This document shows, one piece after another, positions 15,444 through 24,655 of a stretch of 64,000 nucleotides of DNA. Position 1 is the stretch's first letter. Each line of letters starts with the position of its first letter. The position numbers and the translations under genes are program-made. The stretch is from Neotamlana nanhaiensis (lineage in GTDB: Bacteria; Bacteroidota; Bacteroidia; Flavobacteriales; Flavobacteriaceae): assembly GCF_000943555.1 (NCBI RefSeq), contig NZ_JTDV01000015.1, positions 62,001-126,000 on the forward strand, in the 5' to 3' direction. The notes under the pieces were generated by a model that saw only the letters and a list, made by a program, of their open reading frames with translations, had not been told where the DNA came from and made no database searches.

Positions 15444-17681
15444 ATGAAAAACTTAAAATTATCCTTTTGGATTTGCGTTTTTTTATCTTTAGTTACCATA
15501 GCGCAAACCAAAGAAATTACCCTTGAAGACATTTGGAGCAATGGCACTTTTAGAACAGAACGTATGGATGCGTTGCATTCTATGGCTAACGGACAACAAT
15601 ATTCGGTATTAGATTTTAATCGTGAAACACGAAGTACGTCAATAGATATTTACGATTATAAAACCCTTAAAAAGGTTGAAACTTTGGTGAGTTCGGCTAA
15701 TTTAGATGATATTTTATATTTTACAGATTACACCTTTAGTGAAGACGAGAGTAAAATTTTATTAGCAACCGAGCAAGAGTCGATTTATCGTCGTTCTACT
15801 TTAGGAAAATATTTTGTTTACGATGTAAAGACAAAAACGGTGCAAGCTGTTGCCGATTTTAAAATACAAGAACCAACGTTTTCACCTAACGGAAAATTTG
15901 TTGCTTACGGTCATGAAAACAATTTGTTTTATAAAAATTTAGAAACCGGTGAGGTTATCCAAATGACTACCGATGGTAAGAAAAATGAAATTATAAATGG
16001 AATTACCGATTGGGTTTACGAAGAGGAATTCAGCTTTGTGAGAGCCTTCGATTGGAATGCCGATAGTAATAAAATTGCTTTTATTAGGTTTGATGAAACC
16101 AACGTGCCTGAATTTTCTATGGATGTTTATGGAAGCGCGCTTTACCAAACGCAACAGGTTTTTAAGTATCCAAAAGCAGGTGAAGCCAATGCGGTAGTGT
16201 CGTTACACGTTTTCGATTTTGAAACAGGAACAACGCAGGAAGTTATGGTAGATAAATCGTATAGTGACTTCTATATACCAAGAATAAAATGGACGAACGA
16301 TGCCGACGTTTTAAGTGCGCAGTATATGAATCGTCACCAAAACGAGTTGGATTTATGGATGATAAATACGTCTAAAAACACATCTAATTTAGTTTTAGCT
16401 GAAACTGATAAGGCTTATGTTGATGTGACTTTCAACCTTACGTTTTTAAAAGATAATAGTTTTATCTGGACCAGTGAAAAGGATGGATACAATCACATTT
16501 ATCATTACGATAAAACAGGAAAACTAATCAATCAAGTTACTAAAGGAAACTGGGAAGTAACCGATTATTATGGTTACGACGAAAAGGCAAAAACTATTTT
16601 CTATCAATCTGTTGAAAACGGATCGATAAATCGCGATGTGTATTCTATAAAACTTAACGGAAGAAATAAAACACGATTAACAAAAAGCGAAGGTACCAAC
16701 AGTGCTGCCTTTAGTGCCGATTTTTCATACTTTATAAATACATTCTCAAGTGCAACTACACCACCTGAATATACATTAAATAGTGCGTCTTCTGGAAACC
16801 TAATTAAAAGTATTAAGGATAACGATGTGTTGTCACAAAGTTTAACAGATTATAAAACCTCGAATAAAGAGTTTAGCACCATTCATGTTAATGGTAACGA
16901 TTTAAATATGTGGATGATTAAACCTGCCGATTTTGATGAAAACAAGCAATATCCATTATTTATGTTTCAATATTCGGGTCCAGGTTCGCAACAAGTTGCA
17001 AATCGTTGGGGAAGTTCAAACGATTATTGGTATCAAATGTTAGCGCAAAAAGGTTACGTCATTGCTTGTGTGGATGGTCGTGGAACAGGTTTTAAAGGAG
17101 CTGAATTTAAAAAGGTAACCCAAAAAGAACTTGGAAAATACGAGGTTGAAGATCAAATTGAAGCAGCGAAACAATTAGGTGCTTTACCTTATATTGATGC
17201 GAGCCGTATTGGAATTTGGGGCTGGAGTTATGGCGGATTTATGAGTAGTAATGCTTTATTTAAAGGAAATGATGTCTTTAAAATGGCAATAGCCGTTGCA
17301 CCGGTAACAAGCTGGCGTTTTTACGATAGTATTTATACCGAGCGCTACATGACTACACCACAAGAAAACCCAACAGGTTATGACGAAAACTCACCAATAA
17401 ACCATGTTGATAAGCTTAAAGGTGATTTTCTTTTAGTGCACGGTACAGCCGATGATAATGTACACGTACAAAATACCATGCGTTTGGTTGAAGCTTTAGT
17501 GCAAGCCGATAAGCAGTTCGATTGGGCGATTTATACCGATAAAAACCACGGTATTTATGGTGGCAATACAAGACTGCATTTGTATAAAAAAATGACCAAC
17601 TTTATTGATGACAAGTTGGGCGATAAGCTTGAGGCTAATAAAGAAGACAAAACAAAAAACGAAATAAAAATAAAAGGATAA
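15444..17681 (+). CDS. Dipeptidyl peptidase IV (S9 family)
   Basis: A secreted serine exopeptidase of 745 residues, releasing X-Pro or X-Ala dipeptides. A signal peptide ends near residue 22 (TIAQT). The N-terminal half is the DPPIV beta-propeller, including DWVYEEEFSF, the Glu-pair motif that binds the free N terminus of substrates. The C-terminal alpha/beta hydrolase has Ser595 (GWSYGG), Asp670 (GTADDNVH) and His702 (NHGIYGG), with family-typical spacing. A POT transporter gene starts 5 bp after its stop and a second follows, so the run couples peptide trimming outside the cytoplasm to di/tripeptide uptake. The Lys-rich C-terminal tail (about 20 residues) is unusual. Confidence 0.94.
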   Translation: MKNLKLSFWICVFLSLVTIAQTKEITLEDIWSNGTFRTERMDALHSMANGQQYSVLDFNRETRSTSIDIYDYKTLKKVETLVSSANLDDILYFTDYTFSEDESKILLATEQESIYRRSTLGKYFVYDVKTKTVQAVADFKIQEPTFSPNGKFVAYGHENNLFYKNLETGEVIQMTTDGKKNEIINGITDWVYEEEFSFVRAFDWNADSNKIAFIRFDETNVPEFSMDVYGSALYQTQQVFKYPKAGEANAVVSLHVFDFETGTTQEVMVDKSYSDFYIPRIKWTNDADVLSAQYMNRHQNELDLWMINTSKNTSNLVLAETDKAYVDVTFNLTFLKDNSFIWTSEKDGYNHIYHYDKTGKLINQVTKGNWEVTDYYGYDEKAKTIFYQSVENGSINRDVYSIKLNGRNKTRLTKSEGTNSAAFSADFSYFINTFSSATTPPEYTLNSASSGNLIKSIKDNDVLSQSLTDYKTSNKEFSTIHVNGNDLNMWMIKPADFDENKQYPLFMFQYSGPGSQQVANRWGSSNDYWYQMLAQKGYVIACVDGRGTGFKGAEFKKVTQKELGKYEVEDQIEAAKQLGALPYIDASRIGIWGWSYGGFMSSNALFKGNDVFKMAIAVAPVTSWRFYDSIYTERYMTTPQENPTGYDENSPINHVDKLKGDFLLVHGTADDNVHVQNTMRLVEALVQADKQFDWAIYTDKNHGIYGGNTRLHLYKKMTNFIDDKLGDKLEANKEDKTKNEIKIKG

Positions 17682-17686
17682 TAAAT

Positions 17687-19192
17687 ATGTCTAAAACTAT
17701 ACTAACCAAAGAAGAACCTCAAATGTTTGGCCATCCAAAAGGCCTGTTTTACTTGTTTTTTGCCGAATTGTGGGAGCGATTCAGTTTCTACGGCATGCGT
17801 GCATTATTAACACTTTATATGGTTGAAGAAATTTTTAAAGCCATTGTAGAACGCGATGCTGCAACTGCAGTCGTTTACGCGTCTTACGGGTCGCTAGTGT
17901 ATGCTTCAACAGTTATAGGAGGGCAAATTTCCGATAAAATATTAGGTATGCGAAGCTCCATTTTTTTAGGAGGCGTGTTAATGGCTTTAGGGCATTTTGT
18001 TTTAGCTATTGAAAATAATATTGCATTCTTTTTGGCTTTGTCATTTATAATCGTTGGAAACGGATTTTTTAAACCAAATATCTCCACTTTTGTTGGCTCT
18101 TTATACGAAGATGGAGATGTGCGTAAAGATTCTGGTTTTACCATTTTCTATATGGGTATAAACATTGGTGGTTGGGTAGCGCCATTTTTATGTGGTTGGT
18201 TAGCCATGAAATATGGTTGGCATTACGGTTTTGGTTTAGCTGGAATTGGCATGTTAACAGGGTTAATTTTCTTTTGGAGTGGTATTAAAAAGAATGTATT
18301 TGGCGATAAAGGTTTACCACCAAGTGTTGAGGCTTACGAAAAGAAGATTTTAGGTATTCCGCAAAAAACATTCATTCCTATTGTGTCGTTTTTGTCGGCT
18401 CCAGTAATTGCTTATTTACTTTCGTCATGGCAAGATAATTATGTAAGTTTTATATTCAAATTTATAGGATTTGCAGTTCTAGCATATATCGTTTTTATAG
18501 TGGTTAAATTAGAAAGTAACGATGCTCGTAAAAAGTTACTTATGGCCGTTTTAATTACTTTTTTTATGACGCTTTTTTGGGGCTTTCACGAGCTTTCAGG
18601 AAGTGTAATTACTCTGTTTGCTTCTCGAAATGTAGATTTAGGTGGTATAATGAGTGCGAGCCAAACTAACGGGTTAAACTCAATGTTTATCGTAATATTA
18701 GCTATTCCAATGTCTTTACTTTGGGCATTTTTAGCAAAAAGAAATTTGAATCCTAGAACACCTTATAAATTTGGTTTCGGACTACTATTGGCGGGATTAA
18801 GTTTTTATATACTATCGATGAGTAGTGGTAGTGCCGACGAAAATGGTATGGTACCATTCGCTTATTTATTCATCATGTATTTTATTATTTCTATTGGTGA
18901 ATTATTTATGTCTCCTGTTGGTTTATCAAAAATTACCGATTTATCTCCAAAACACGTGGTTGCATTTATGATGGGGGTTTGGTTTTTATCGTCATCGTAT
19001 GCGTTTCAAATTGTTGGTTTTATTTCAGAACAATTAGCGGTAGAAAGTACCGATAGCAATGTAGGAGGTTTTGAAACCCTAACCATTTACACCGATGGAT
19101 TTTTACTAATAGCAAAATATGCACTTGGTGCAGGATTAATTGTAATAGTTACCTCGCCATTAATGAAAAAATTAATGGGTAACGTACACTAA
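17687..19192 (+). CDS. POT-family proton-coupled peptide transporter (first copy)
   Basis: A 501-residue inner-membrane symporter of the POT/PTR2 family that imports di- and tripeptides with protons. The N-terminal FAELWERFSFYGMRALLTLYM contains the ExxER-type motif (ELWERFSFYG) that couples proton binding. GGQISDKILGMR and GNGFFKPNISTFVG are the following family signatures, and SPVGLSKITDLSP near the C terminus is the second PTR motif. About 12-14 membrane segments are visible. It is co-transcribed with dipeptidyl peptidase IV (5-bp gap) and followed after 23 bp by a paralogue. It is more compact than the second copy, lacking its longer central loop. Confidence 0.94.
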   Translation: MSKTILTKEEPQMFGHPKGLFYLFFAELWERFSFYGMRALLTLYMVEEIFKAIVERDAATAVVYASYGSLVYASTVIGGQISDKILGMRSSIFLGGVLMALGHFVLAIENNIAFFLALSFIIVGNGFFKPNISTFVGSLYEDGDVRKDSGFTIFYMGINIGGWVAPFLCGWLAMKYGWHYGFGLAGIGMLTGLIFFWSGIKKNVFGDKGLPPSVEAYEKKILGIPQKTFIPIVSFLSAPVIAYLLSSWQDNYVSFIFKFIGFAVLAYIVFIVVKLESNDARKKLLMAVLITFFMTLFWGFHELSGSVITLFASRNVDLGGIMSASQTNGLNSMFIVILAIPMSLLWAFLAKRNLNPRTPYKFGFGLLLAGLSFYILSMSSGSADENGMVPFAYLFIMYFIISIGELFMSPVGLSKITDLSPKHVVAFMMGVWFLSSSYAFQIVGFISEQLAVESTDSNVGGFETLTIYTDGFLLIAKYALGAGLIVIVTSPLMKKLMGNVH

Positions 19193-19215
19193 AAGAACTA
19201 ACTTTTTAACTGATT

Positions 19216-20958
19216 ATGGCACAAAATTCAACCGATCAATTTTTTAAAAGCACCGTTTTAGGGCATCCGTCAGGACTATTTGTATTGTTTTTTACCGAAA
19301 TGTGGGAGCGTTTCTCGTATTATGGTATGCGCGCACTATTGGTATTATTTTTAACGGCTTCATTGTTTGATGAAGGTTGGGGTTGGCCACGAGAGCATGC
19401 CATGGCATTGTTTGGCTCTTATGTTGGTTTGGTTTATCTATCAACTATGATGGGTGGCTATTTTGCCGATAAAATTATAGGTTTTAGATACGCCGTTTTA
19501 GTAGGGGCACTTTTAATGACGCTTGGTCACGCATCAATGGCCATCGAGACACCTTGGTCAATTTATTTAGGTTTAGGATTGTTGGTTATTGGTAACGGAT
19601 TTTTTAAACCTAACATGACGTCAATTATATCCGAAATGTATAAGGATCGTCCTGAGAAAAAAGATGGCGCTTACACTATTTTTTATATGGGCGTTAATTC
19701 GGGAGCCTTCTTAGGAATTATTTTATGTGGCTATTTAGGTGAACAAGTAGGGTGGAGCTTAGGTTTTGGTTTAGCTGGAATTTTTATGCTTTTTGGATTG
19801 ATTCAGTTTTGGTTAGCTCAAAATATATTCGGAAACATTGGTTTAAAACCTAAAAAGGATGACGCGAATTCTATTGAAGCTCAAGATAACGATAAGCGTG
19901 TGCCATTTACATCATGGCAATTGGTGTTAATCTTTATTATGGTTGCATTAGGATTACTTTGGATTATCAATGCACCTGCAGCAATTATTTCCGAAGGAAA
20001 AATAAATATCTTTAGTTTTTTAGGCGATAACGGAAACAATATTGCGATTTTAACCGCTTTAGGGTTATTCCTTGTGTTATTAATTTATCGATTTACTCAA
20101 TATTCAAACATAACCAGAGATAGACTCATAGCCGTGGCATTTTTTGCCTTATTATCGGTGTTCTTCTGGGCTATTTTCGAGCAAGCTCCAGGGTCTTTAA
20201 CCATTTTTGCCAACGATTATACCGATAGATCTCTCGATGGAACTTCAGCAGATATTTTTAGAATAGTTAATACTTGTTTGGTGGTCGTGCCTTTAGGTAT
20301 TATTACTTGGGTGTTGATTTTACTATTTAAACAAACCTTTGCTAAGTATAAATGGGCAAATATTGTTTTAAGTTTAAGTTTTATAATCGTTTGGATTATT
20401 GCAATATGGATGTTAGTAAAACAATTTAATAGTGAAAATTTAGAAATTCCGGCGTCTTGGTTTGGAAGTTTAAATTCGCTTTATATTATAACGCTAGCAC
20501 CGTTGTTTTCAAAATGGTGGGAAAGTAAATACAATCCATCTGCTAATGTAAAATACGGTATTGGTATGTTTTTGCTAGCTTTAGGAATGGCCTGTGTTGC
20601 TTTTGGAGCAACAGGTATAGAACCTGGTGCAAAAACAGCTTCGGTGAGTATTATTTGGTTAATTTTAGTGTATTTATTCCATACTATGGGAGAACTTTGT
20701 ATTTCGCCAGTAGGCTTGTCTTACGTTAGTAAATTAGTACCAGCACGTATGATTGCTTTTATGTTTGGGGTGTGGTATCTGGCCGTAGCGATTGGTATGA
20801 AGGGCGCTGGTGTATTTGGTGAAAACGTAGATAAAATTGCCGACGAAAACGGTATTAGCTACTTTTTCTGGATGTTAACCATAGTTTCTATAGTTGTGGG
20901 TGTGGTATCTATTATTTTTCAGCCGATAATTAAAAAATTAATGCATGGTGTGCGTTAA
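19216..20958 (+). CDS. POT-family proton-coupled peptide transporter (second copy)
   Basis: A 580-residue paralogue of the preceding transporter. It has the same EMWERFSYYGMRALLVLF motif, GGYFADKIIGFR, GNGFFKPNMTSII and the C-terminal SPVGLSYVSKL signature. It is about 80 residues longer, mainly in the central cytoplasmic loop and the extra membrane pair (around 210-300), which carries an acidic/polar linker (KPKKDDANSIEAQDNDKR). Keeping two divergent copies after one peptidase suggests different substrate ranges. The unit ends at a hairpin terminator (20985-21011), so the three-gene run 15444-20958 looks like one transcript. Confidence 0.94.
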   Translation: MAQNSTDQFFKSTVLGHPSGLFVLFFTEMWERFSYYGMRALLVLFLTASLFDEGWGWPREHAMALFGSYVGLVYLSTMMGGYFADKIIGFRYAVLVGALLMTLGHASMAIETPWSIYLGLGLLVIGNGFFKPNMTSIISEMYKDRPEKKDGAYTIFYMGVNSGAFLGIILCGYLGEQVGWSLGFGLAGIFMLFGLIQFWLAQNIFGNIGLKPKKDDANSIEAQDNDKRVPFTSWQLVLIFIMVALGLLWIINAPAAIISEGKINIFSFLGDNGNNIAILTALGLFLVLLIYRFTQYSNITRDRLIAVAFFALLSVFFWAIFEQAPGSLTIFANDYTDRSLDGTSADIFRIVNTCLVVVPLGIITWVLILLFKQTFAKYKWANIVLSLSFIIVWIIAIWMLVKQFNSENLEIPASWFGSLNSLYIITLAPLFSKWWESKYNPSANVKYGIGMFLLALGMACVAFGATGIEPGAKTASVSIIWLILVYLFHTMGELCISPVGLSYVSKLVPARMIAFMFGVWYLAVAIGMKGAGVFGENVDKIADENGISYFFWMLTIVSIVVGVVSIIFQPIIKKLMHGVR

Positions 20959-20984
20959 TCGAAAAAATCACAAAAAATAAACTG

Positions 20985-21011
20985 AAATGCTCCTTTTAAG
21001 GGGCATTTTTT
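20985..21011 (+). terminator. Intrinsic terminator after the peptide-uptake run
   Basis: AAATGCTCC (20985-20993) pairs with GGGGCATTT (21000-21008, one G.U) around a 6-base loop, followed by TTT. Confidence 0.8.
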
Positions 21012-21046
21012 GTAAGTTCGGAACAACTTTTGAAACTAAGTAAACT

Positions 21047-21592
21047 ATGAAAAAGACAATTATTACAATTTTTGTTGCCATGTTCACGCTAATTGCTGCG
21101 GCACAAGAAATAAAGTGGGTGACTTTAAATGAGGCTTTAGAACTTCAAAAGACAACACCAAAAAAAATTATGATGGACGTGTATACCAACTGGTGCGGAC
21201 CATGTAAAATGTTAGATAAAAATACGTTTCAAAACGAAGATGTGGCGAACTATGTTAACGAACATTATTACGCTGTAAAGTTTAATGGTGAAGGAAATGA
21301 TGCCGTGAGTTACAAAGACAATAATTTTGCTAACCCAAATTACAATCCTGGAAATGCAAACCGTAGAAATTCACCACACGATTTTGCACGTTATCTTCAA
21401 ATTAGCGCATATCCAACCGTTGTGTTTTTCGATGAAAAAGGAGATGTAATAACGCCATTACGCGGTTATCAAACGCCAACGCAATTGGAGTTGTATTTAA
21501 AAATGTTTAAAAACGACGATCATAAAACCATCACTTCGCAGGAAGAGTTCAATACGTATTACAATAATTTTAATGCAGAATTTAAAGGCTAA
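21047..21592 (+). CDS. Exported thioredoxin-like protein (WCGPC)
   Basis: A 181-residue thioredoxin-fold protein with a signal peptide (to about residue 19, AAAQE). The active site is YTNWCGPCKMLDKNTF, with Cys at about 50 and 53. The DKNTF-type helix and an inserted stretch (NPNYNPGNANRRNSPHDFARYL) before SAYPTVVFFDEKGD are typical of DUF255-like or Thioredoxin_7 proteins. It is followed after 5 bp by a second secreted thioredoxin. Their joint role may be envelope thiol maintenance; substrates are unknown. It begins only 35 bp after the terminator of the transporter unit, so its promoter must overlap or be weak. Confidence 0.87.
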   Translation: MKKTIITIFVAMFTLIAAAQEIKWVTLNEALELQKTTPKKIMMDVYTNWCGPCKMLDKNTFQNEDVANYVNEHYYAVKFNGEGNDAVSYKDNNFANPNYNPGNANRRNSPHDFARYLQISAYPTVVFFDEKGDVITPLRGYQTPTQLELYLKMFKNDDHKTITSQEEFNTYYNNFNAEFKG

Positions 21593-21597
21593 AAGTT

Positions 21598-22068
21598 ATG
21601 AAGCATTTTTTGTTTTCCTGTTTATTTATCAGTGTGTTTTTTGTTAAGAGTAACGCACAAGAAGCATTAACTTGGCATACCGACATGGATAAGGCTTTTG
21701 AAATCGCAATAACCGAAAATAAACCATTAATGTTGTTTTTTACAGGTTCTGATTGGTGCGGTTGGTGTATCAGATTACAGAACGAAGTGTTTAAAACCAC
21801 CGATTTTAAAAACTGGGCGAATAATAATGTCGTTTTGGTAGAATTAGATTTTCCCAGACGTAAAAAACTAGAGCAAAAATTACAAGTTCAGAATTACCAA
21901 ATGCAACAAATATTTAATGTAACAGGGTATCCATCGGTGTTTTTTGCAAAGCCAAATAAAACAGTTGAAGGTAAGAAGAATTTAAGTAGTTTAGGTAAAA
22001 CAGGTTATGTGCGAGGTGGTGCTTCAAAATGGTTAGAAGTTGCCAATAATATTGTTGCTTCGAATTAA
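21598..22068 (+). CDS. Exported thioredoxin-like protein (WCGWC)
   Basis: A 156-residue protein, the second of a tandem pair. A signal peptide ends near residue 20 (KSNAQE). The redox motif is GSDWCGWCIRLQNEVF, a CGWC variant typical of Thioredoxin_7 proteins, and it retains VTGYPSVFFAKPNK with the cis-Pro. A KTGYVRGGASKWL end closes the domain. The different dipeptide between the cysteines compared with its neighbour (GP against GW) suggests different redox potentials and possibly a donor/acceptor relation. Its stop lies 6 bp from the convergent comEC gene end; no hairpin was seen between them. Confidence 0.86.
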   Translation: MKHFLFSCLFISVFFVKSNAQEALTWHTDMDKAFEIAITENKPLMLFFTGSDWCGWCIRLQNEVFKTTDFKNWANNNVVLVELDFPRRKKLEQKLQVQNYQMQQIFNVTGYPSVFFAKPNKTVEGKKNLSSLGKTGYVRGGASKWLEVANNIVASN

Positions 22069-22074
22069 AAGTAT

Positions 22075-24114
22075 CTAATAATTTATAATAAAAGCGCCCT
22101 TTTTACTGGTTTGGTGAAAAGGGATTTTTCTTTTTGTACAAACCCTTTCCCAATGCTCAATATAACTTTTGTAATTGCTACCATCGGCAATAATGTGTTG
22201 CGGATTTAACGTGTCAATCAATCGGTTTAAATTAATTTTTGGTGATTGTCGTAATAATACATAATTGGGTTTAATCGACTTAAAATTATAAATTCCTGAG
22301 CTATCAATTACTAAAAGAGAGCTGTCATTAAGCTGATAATAGACTTTTAAAGTCTCAGTTTTTTCATTGTTAATGTGATTGCCAATGCGATAATCTTTTA
22401 TAATCTTGGTTTTTGTTTGTTCAATACTATCTAAATCGGACGCAATAGTAATGTTATTGTTTGCGGTGTTTCCGATAAGGCTATAACGACTTTTATGAAA
22501 CACTATAAATTCGTTTGAAGGTTTATTTATATCGGTGTAAAAAAATGCTAACTGAAAAACTAAAACAGCGATTAAGAATAATCTAACACTTGAATAATTC
22601 TTTTTTATGCAAAACCTAACGAAAGCAACGATTAAAAAATAACTTGTTAGCATGTAAAGCAAGCTAAACGGAATGGCTTTAAACAGAAAAGCTTCTTGTT
22701 GAGAAATCCACTCCACAAAATGATTCATAAAACTAATTGTATAGCCAAAAGTTGTTGCTAAAAATTGCGGTAAAATATTCAAACAAGCTAAAACAATAAC
22801 CAAAACACCTAAACCTAAAATGATTCCCAGAATAGGAATGATGACTAAATTTGAAATAAAAAACAACCCTGGAAATTGATGAAAATAGAATAAACTTATG
22901 GGAATAATACCAAATTGAGCCGATACGGTAACCGTAAAAGTATGCCAGTATTTATCTAAAAACCAATTTTTGGGTTGCCACAATTTGTATAAAATCGGAT
23001 CGATGGTTACAATAGTAAAAACCGCCAAATAACTGAGTTGAAAGCCAACATCAAACAAAAACATAGGTTTTACCAACAAGATAAAAAACATCGATATAGC
23101 CAAGGTGTTGTAAATGTTGGTCGGTCGCTTTAAATTCATCGCAATGGCTACAATACTAAACATGGTAACGGCTCTTGTTACCGAAGCCGACAAACCTGCA
23201 ATAACCGCAAAACTCCAAAGGATACAAACAATCAAAACAGTTTTAAAGAATTTTCCGTTTTTAAAGCGTTCTAACGGATTTAATGCGACATTCAAAATGA
23301 TTAAAATAATGCCCACATGTAAACCAGAAACCGCCAAAATATGTATGGCGCCCGCATTTGTATAATTTGAATAAACGCTTTCGCGGATGTCTTGCCGTTG
23401 CCCTAAAAGCAAAGCGTTAATTATGGCTAATTCGTCATTGGAAAAATGATATTTTTCAAGTTTGTTATTAATGAAGTTCCTAATGTTGTTTGCAATACCT
23501 AAAAGACTGGTATTTTTTGAATCAACCTTTAAAATAGCATCATGCGTCGTGAATATTTGATGATAGATGTATTGCTTTTCTAAATAGTTTTTGTAATCAA
23601 ATTGATACGGATTTAAAGGATGAATTAAATCTTTTAACTGTGCTTTGGTTATAGCATTATCATCAACTGTTAAACCTGTTTTTGTACTATCTTTTTCAAT
23701 GTTTAAAAGTGTTTTTCCTGAAACATTAGTGTTATCAATCTTTAAAAGATCAACCACATATTTATTGTAATAATTCCCTGGTTTTAAGACTTCTTTTACA
23801 CGGAAATGTATGGTTTTATAGTCACTGTCTTCTAAAGCAATATTTTTGCTGTAATGATCATTAAAGTTCTTTTGATTATGAAAGTTTACGGTAAGTATGC
23901 CCAAAGAAATCATCGTTACATACGTAAAAACTCCAAACCAAACAGAAGGATTAAACTTGTGCTTATTTGTAAAATAACTTATTGCTAAAAATGATAAAAA
24001 TAGGGAAGAAGTTATTAGAGAAACGTTGTTTGGAATATTTGAAAAATACCCAATTACGATTCCAACAATTAGGCAAGCGGTAAGTTTTATAATGGTAAAA
24101 TTTAGAAGCTTCAT
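22075..24114 (-). CDS. comEC: ComEC/Rec2-family DNA uptake channel protein
   Basis: A 679-residue inner-membrane protein of the competence channel family, predicted to pass single-stranded DNA into the cytoplasm. An N-terminal membrane cluster with a DUF4131-like soluble part (about 70-200) is followed by the Competence domain. NALLLGQRQDI and AGAIHILAVSGLHVGIILIIL (about 230-275) are the hallmark motifs, and LSYLAVFTI lies further on. As usual in Bacteroidota it lacks a full metallo-beta-lactamase domain; the short C-terminal part ends with HIIADGSNY...HQTSKKGAFII. It is last in the surE-lpxB-NlpC run. Whether this strain is naturally competent is not shown by this gene alone. Confidence 0.92.
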   Translation of the reverse strand: MKLLNFTIIKLTACLIVGIVIGYFSNIPNNVSLITSSLFLSFLAISYFTNKHKFNPSVWFGVFTYVTMISLGILTVNFHNQKNFNDHYSKNIALEDSDYKTIHFRVKEVLKPGNYYNKYVVDLLKIDNTNVSGKTLLNIEKDSTKTGLTVDDNAITKAQLKDLIHPLNPYQFDYKNYLEKQYIYHQIFTTHDAILKVDSKNTSLLGIANNIRNFINNKLEKYHFSNDELAIINALLLGQRQDIRESVYSNYTNAGAIHILAVSGLHVGIILIILNVALNPLERFKNGKFFKTVLIVCILWSFAVIAGLSASVTRAVTMFSIVAIAMNLKRPTNIYNTLAISMFFILLVKPMFLFDVGFQLSYLAVFTIVTIDPILYKLWQPKNWFLDKYWHTFTVTVSAQFGIIPISLFYFHQFPGLFFISNLVIIPILGIILGLGVLVIVLACLNILPQFLATTFGYTISFMNHFVEWISQQEAFLFKAIPFSLLYMLTSYFLIVAFVRFCIKKNYSSVRLFLIAVLVFQLAFFYTDINKPSNEFIVFHKSRYSLIGNTANNNITIASDLDSIEQTKTKIIKDYRIGNHINNEKTETLKVYYQLNDSSLLVIDSSGIYNFKSIKPNYVLLRQSPKINLNRLIDTLNPQHIIADGSNYKSYIEHWERVCTKRKIPFHQTSKKGAFIINY

Positions 24115-24140
24115 AATAGTTTCTAAATATAATAAATATC

Positions 24141-24647
24141 TTACAATACGCGGCGTGCTTCAACAAAAGCATTTAACCAATAGGTTTCGTTAAGTCCTGA
24201 AACAATAACGCCTTTGCTGGTTGTAGAGTGAATAAATTTAATGTCGTTATCTCTTATGTCAACAATTAAACCAACATGATTTATGGCATTTCTACGACTT
24301 TTCCCTGTTTTAAAAAATAGTAAATCGCCTTTATGCACCTCTTTAAGTTTAAGTTTGTTGCCACGTTTGGCCATATCTCGAGAAATTCGAGGAAGAATAA
24401 CATCGTAAGCGCTAAACGCCGTGTAAACTAAACCAGAACAGTCCATGCCTTTTTTTGTTGTGCCGCCCCATTTGTATTTTACACCTTTAAACTGTTGGGC
24501 GTAATCAATGATGTAATCGGCTTTAGATTTTGATGTGTTTTTTCTATCAATAACAGTAGTTTTTGAAGATTTACTTTTTGTGCCTTTTGAAGATTTACAA
24601 CTACCAAAAGCCACAATAAGCATTAGTAAAAACACAATTTTTTTCAT
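24141..24647 (-). CDS. NlpC/P60 (C40) peptidase lipoprotein
   Basis: A 168-residue cell-wall endopeptidase cutting peptide stems of murein. The lipoprotein signal ends in AFGSC (Cys17), so it is probably anchored to the outer membrane. The catalytic Cys70 lies in GMDCSGLVYTAF and His124 in NAINHVGLIVD, with the third polar residue in FIHSTTSKGV. A Ser/Lys/Thr-rich linker (about 18-45) follows the lipid anchor. The gene lies 8 bp after lpxB and 26 bp before comEC in an envelope-themed run. It resembles the E. coli Spr/MepS class in layout. Confidence 0.92.
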   Translation of the reverse strand: MKKIVFLLMLIVAFGSCKSSKGTKSKSSKTTVIDRKNTSKSKADYIIDYAQQFKGVKYKWGGTTKKGMDCSGLVYTAFSAYDVILPRISRDMAKRGNKLKLKEVHKGDLLFFKTGKSRRNAINHVGLIVDIRDNDIKFIHSTTSKGVIVSGLNETYWLNAFVEARRVL

Positions 24648-24655
24648 AAGTTATT

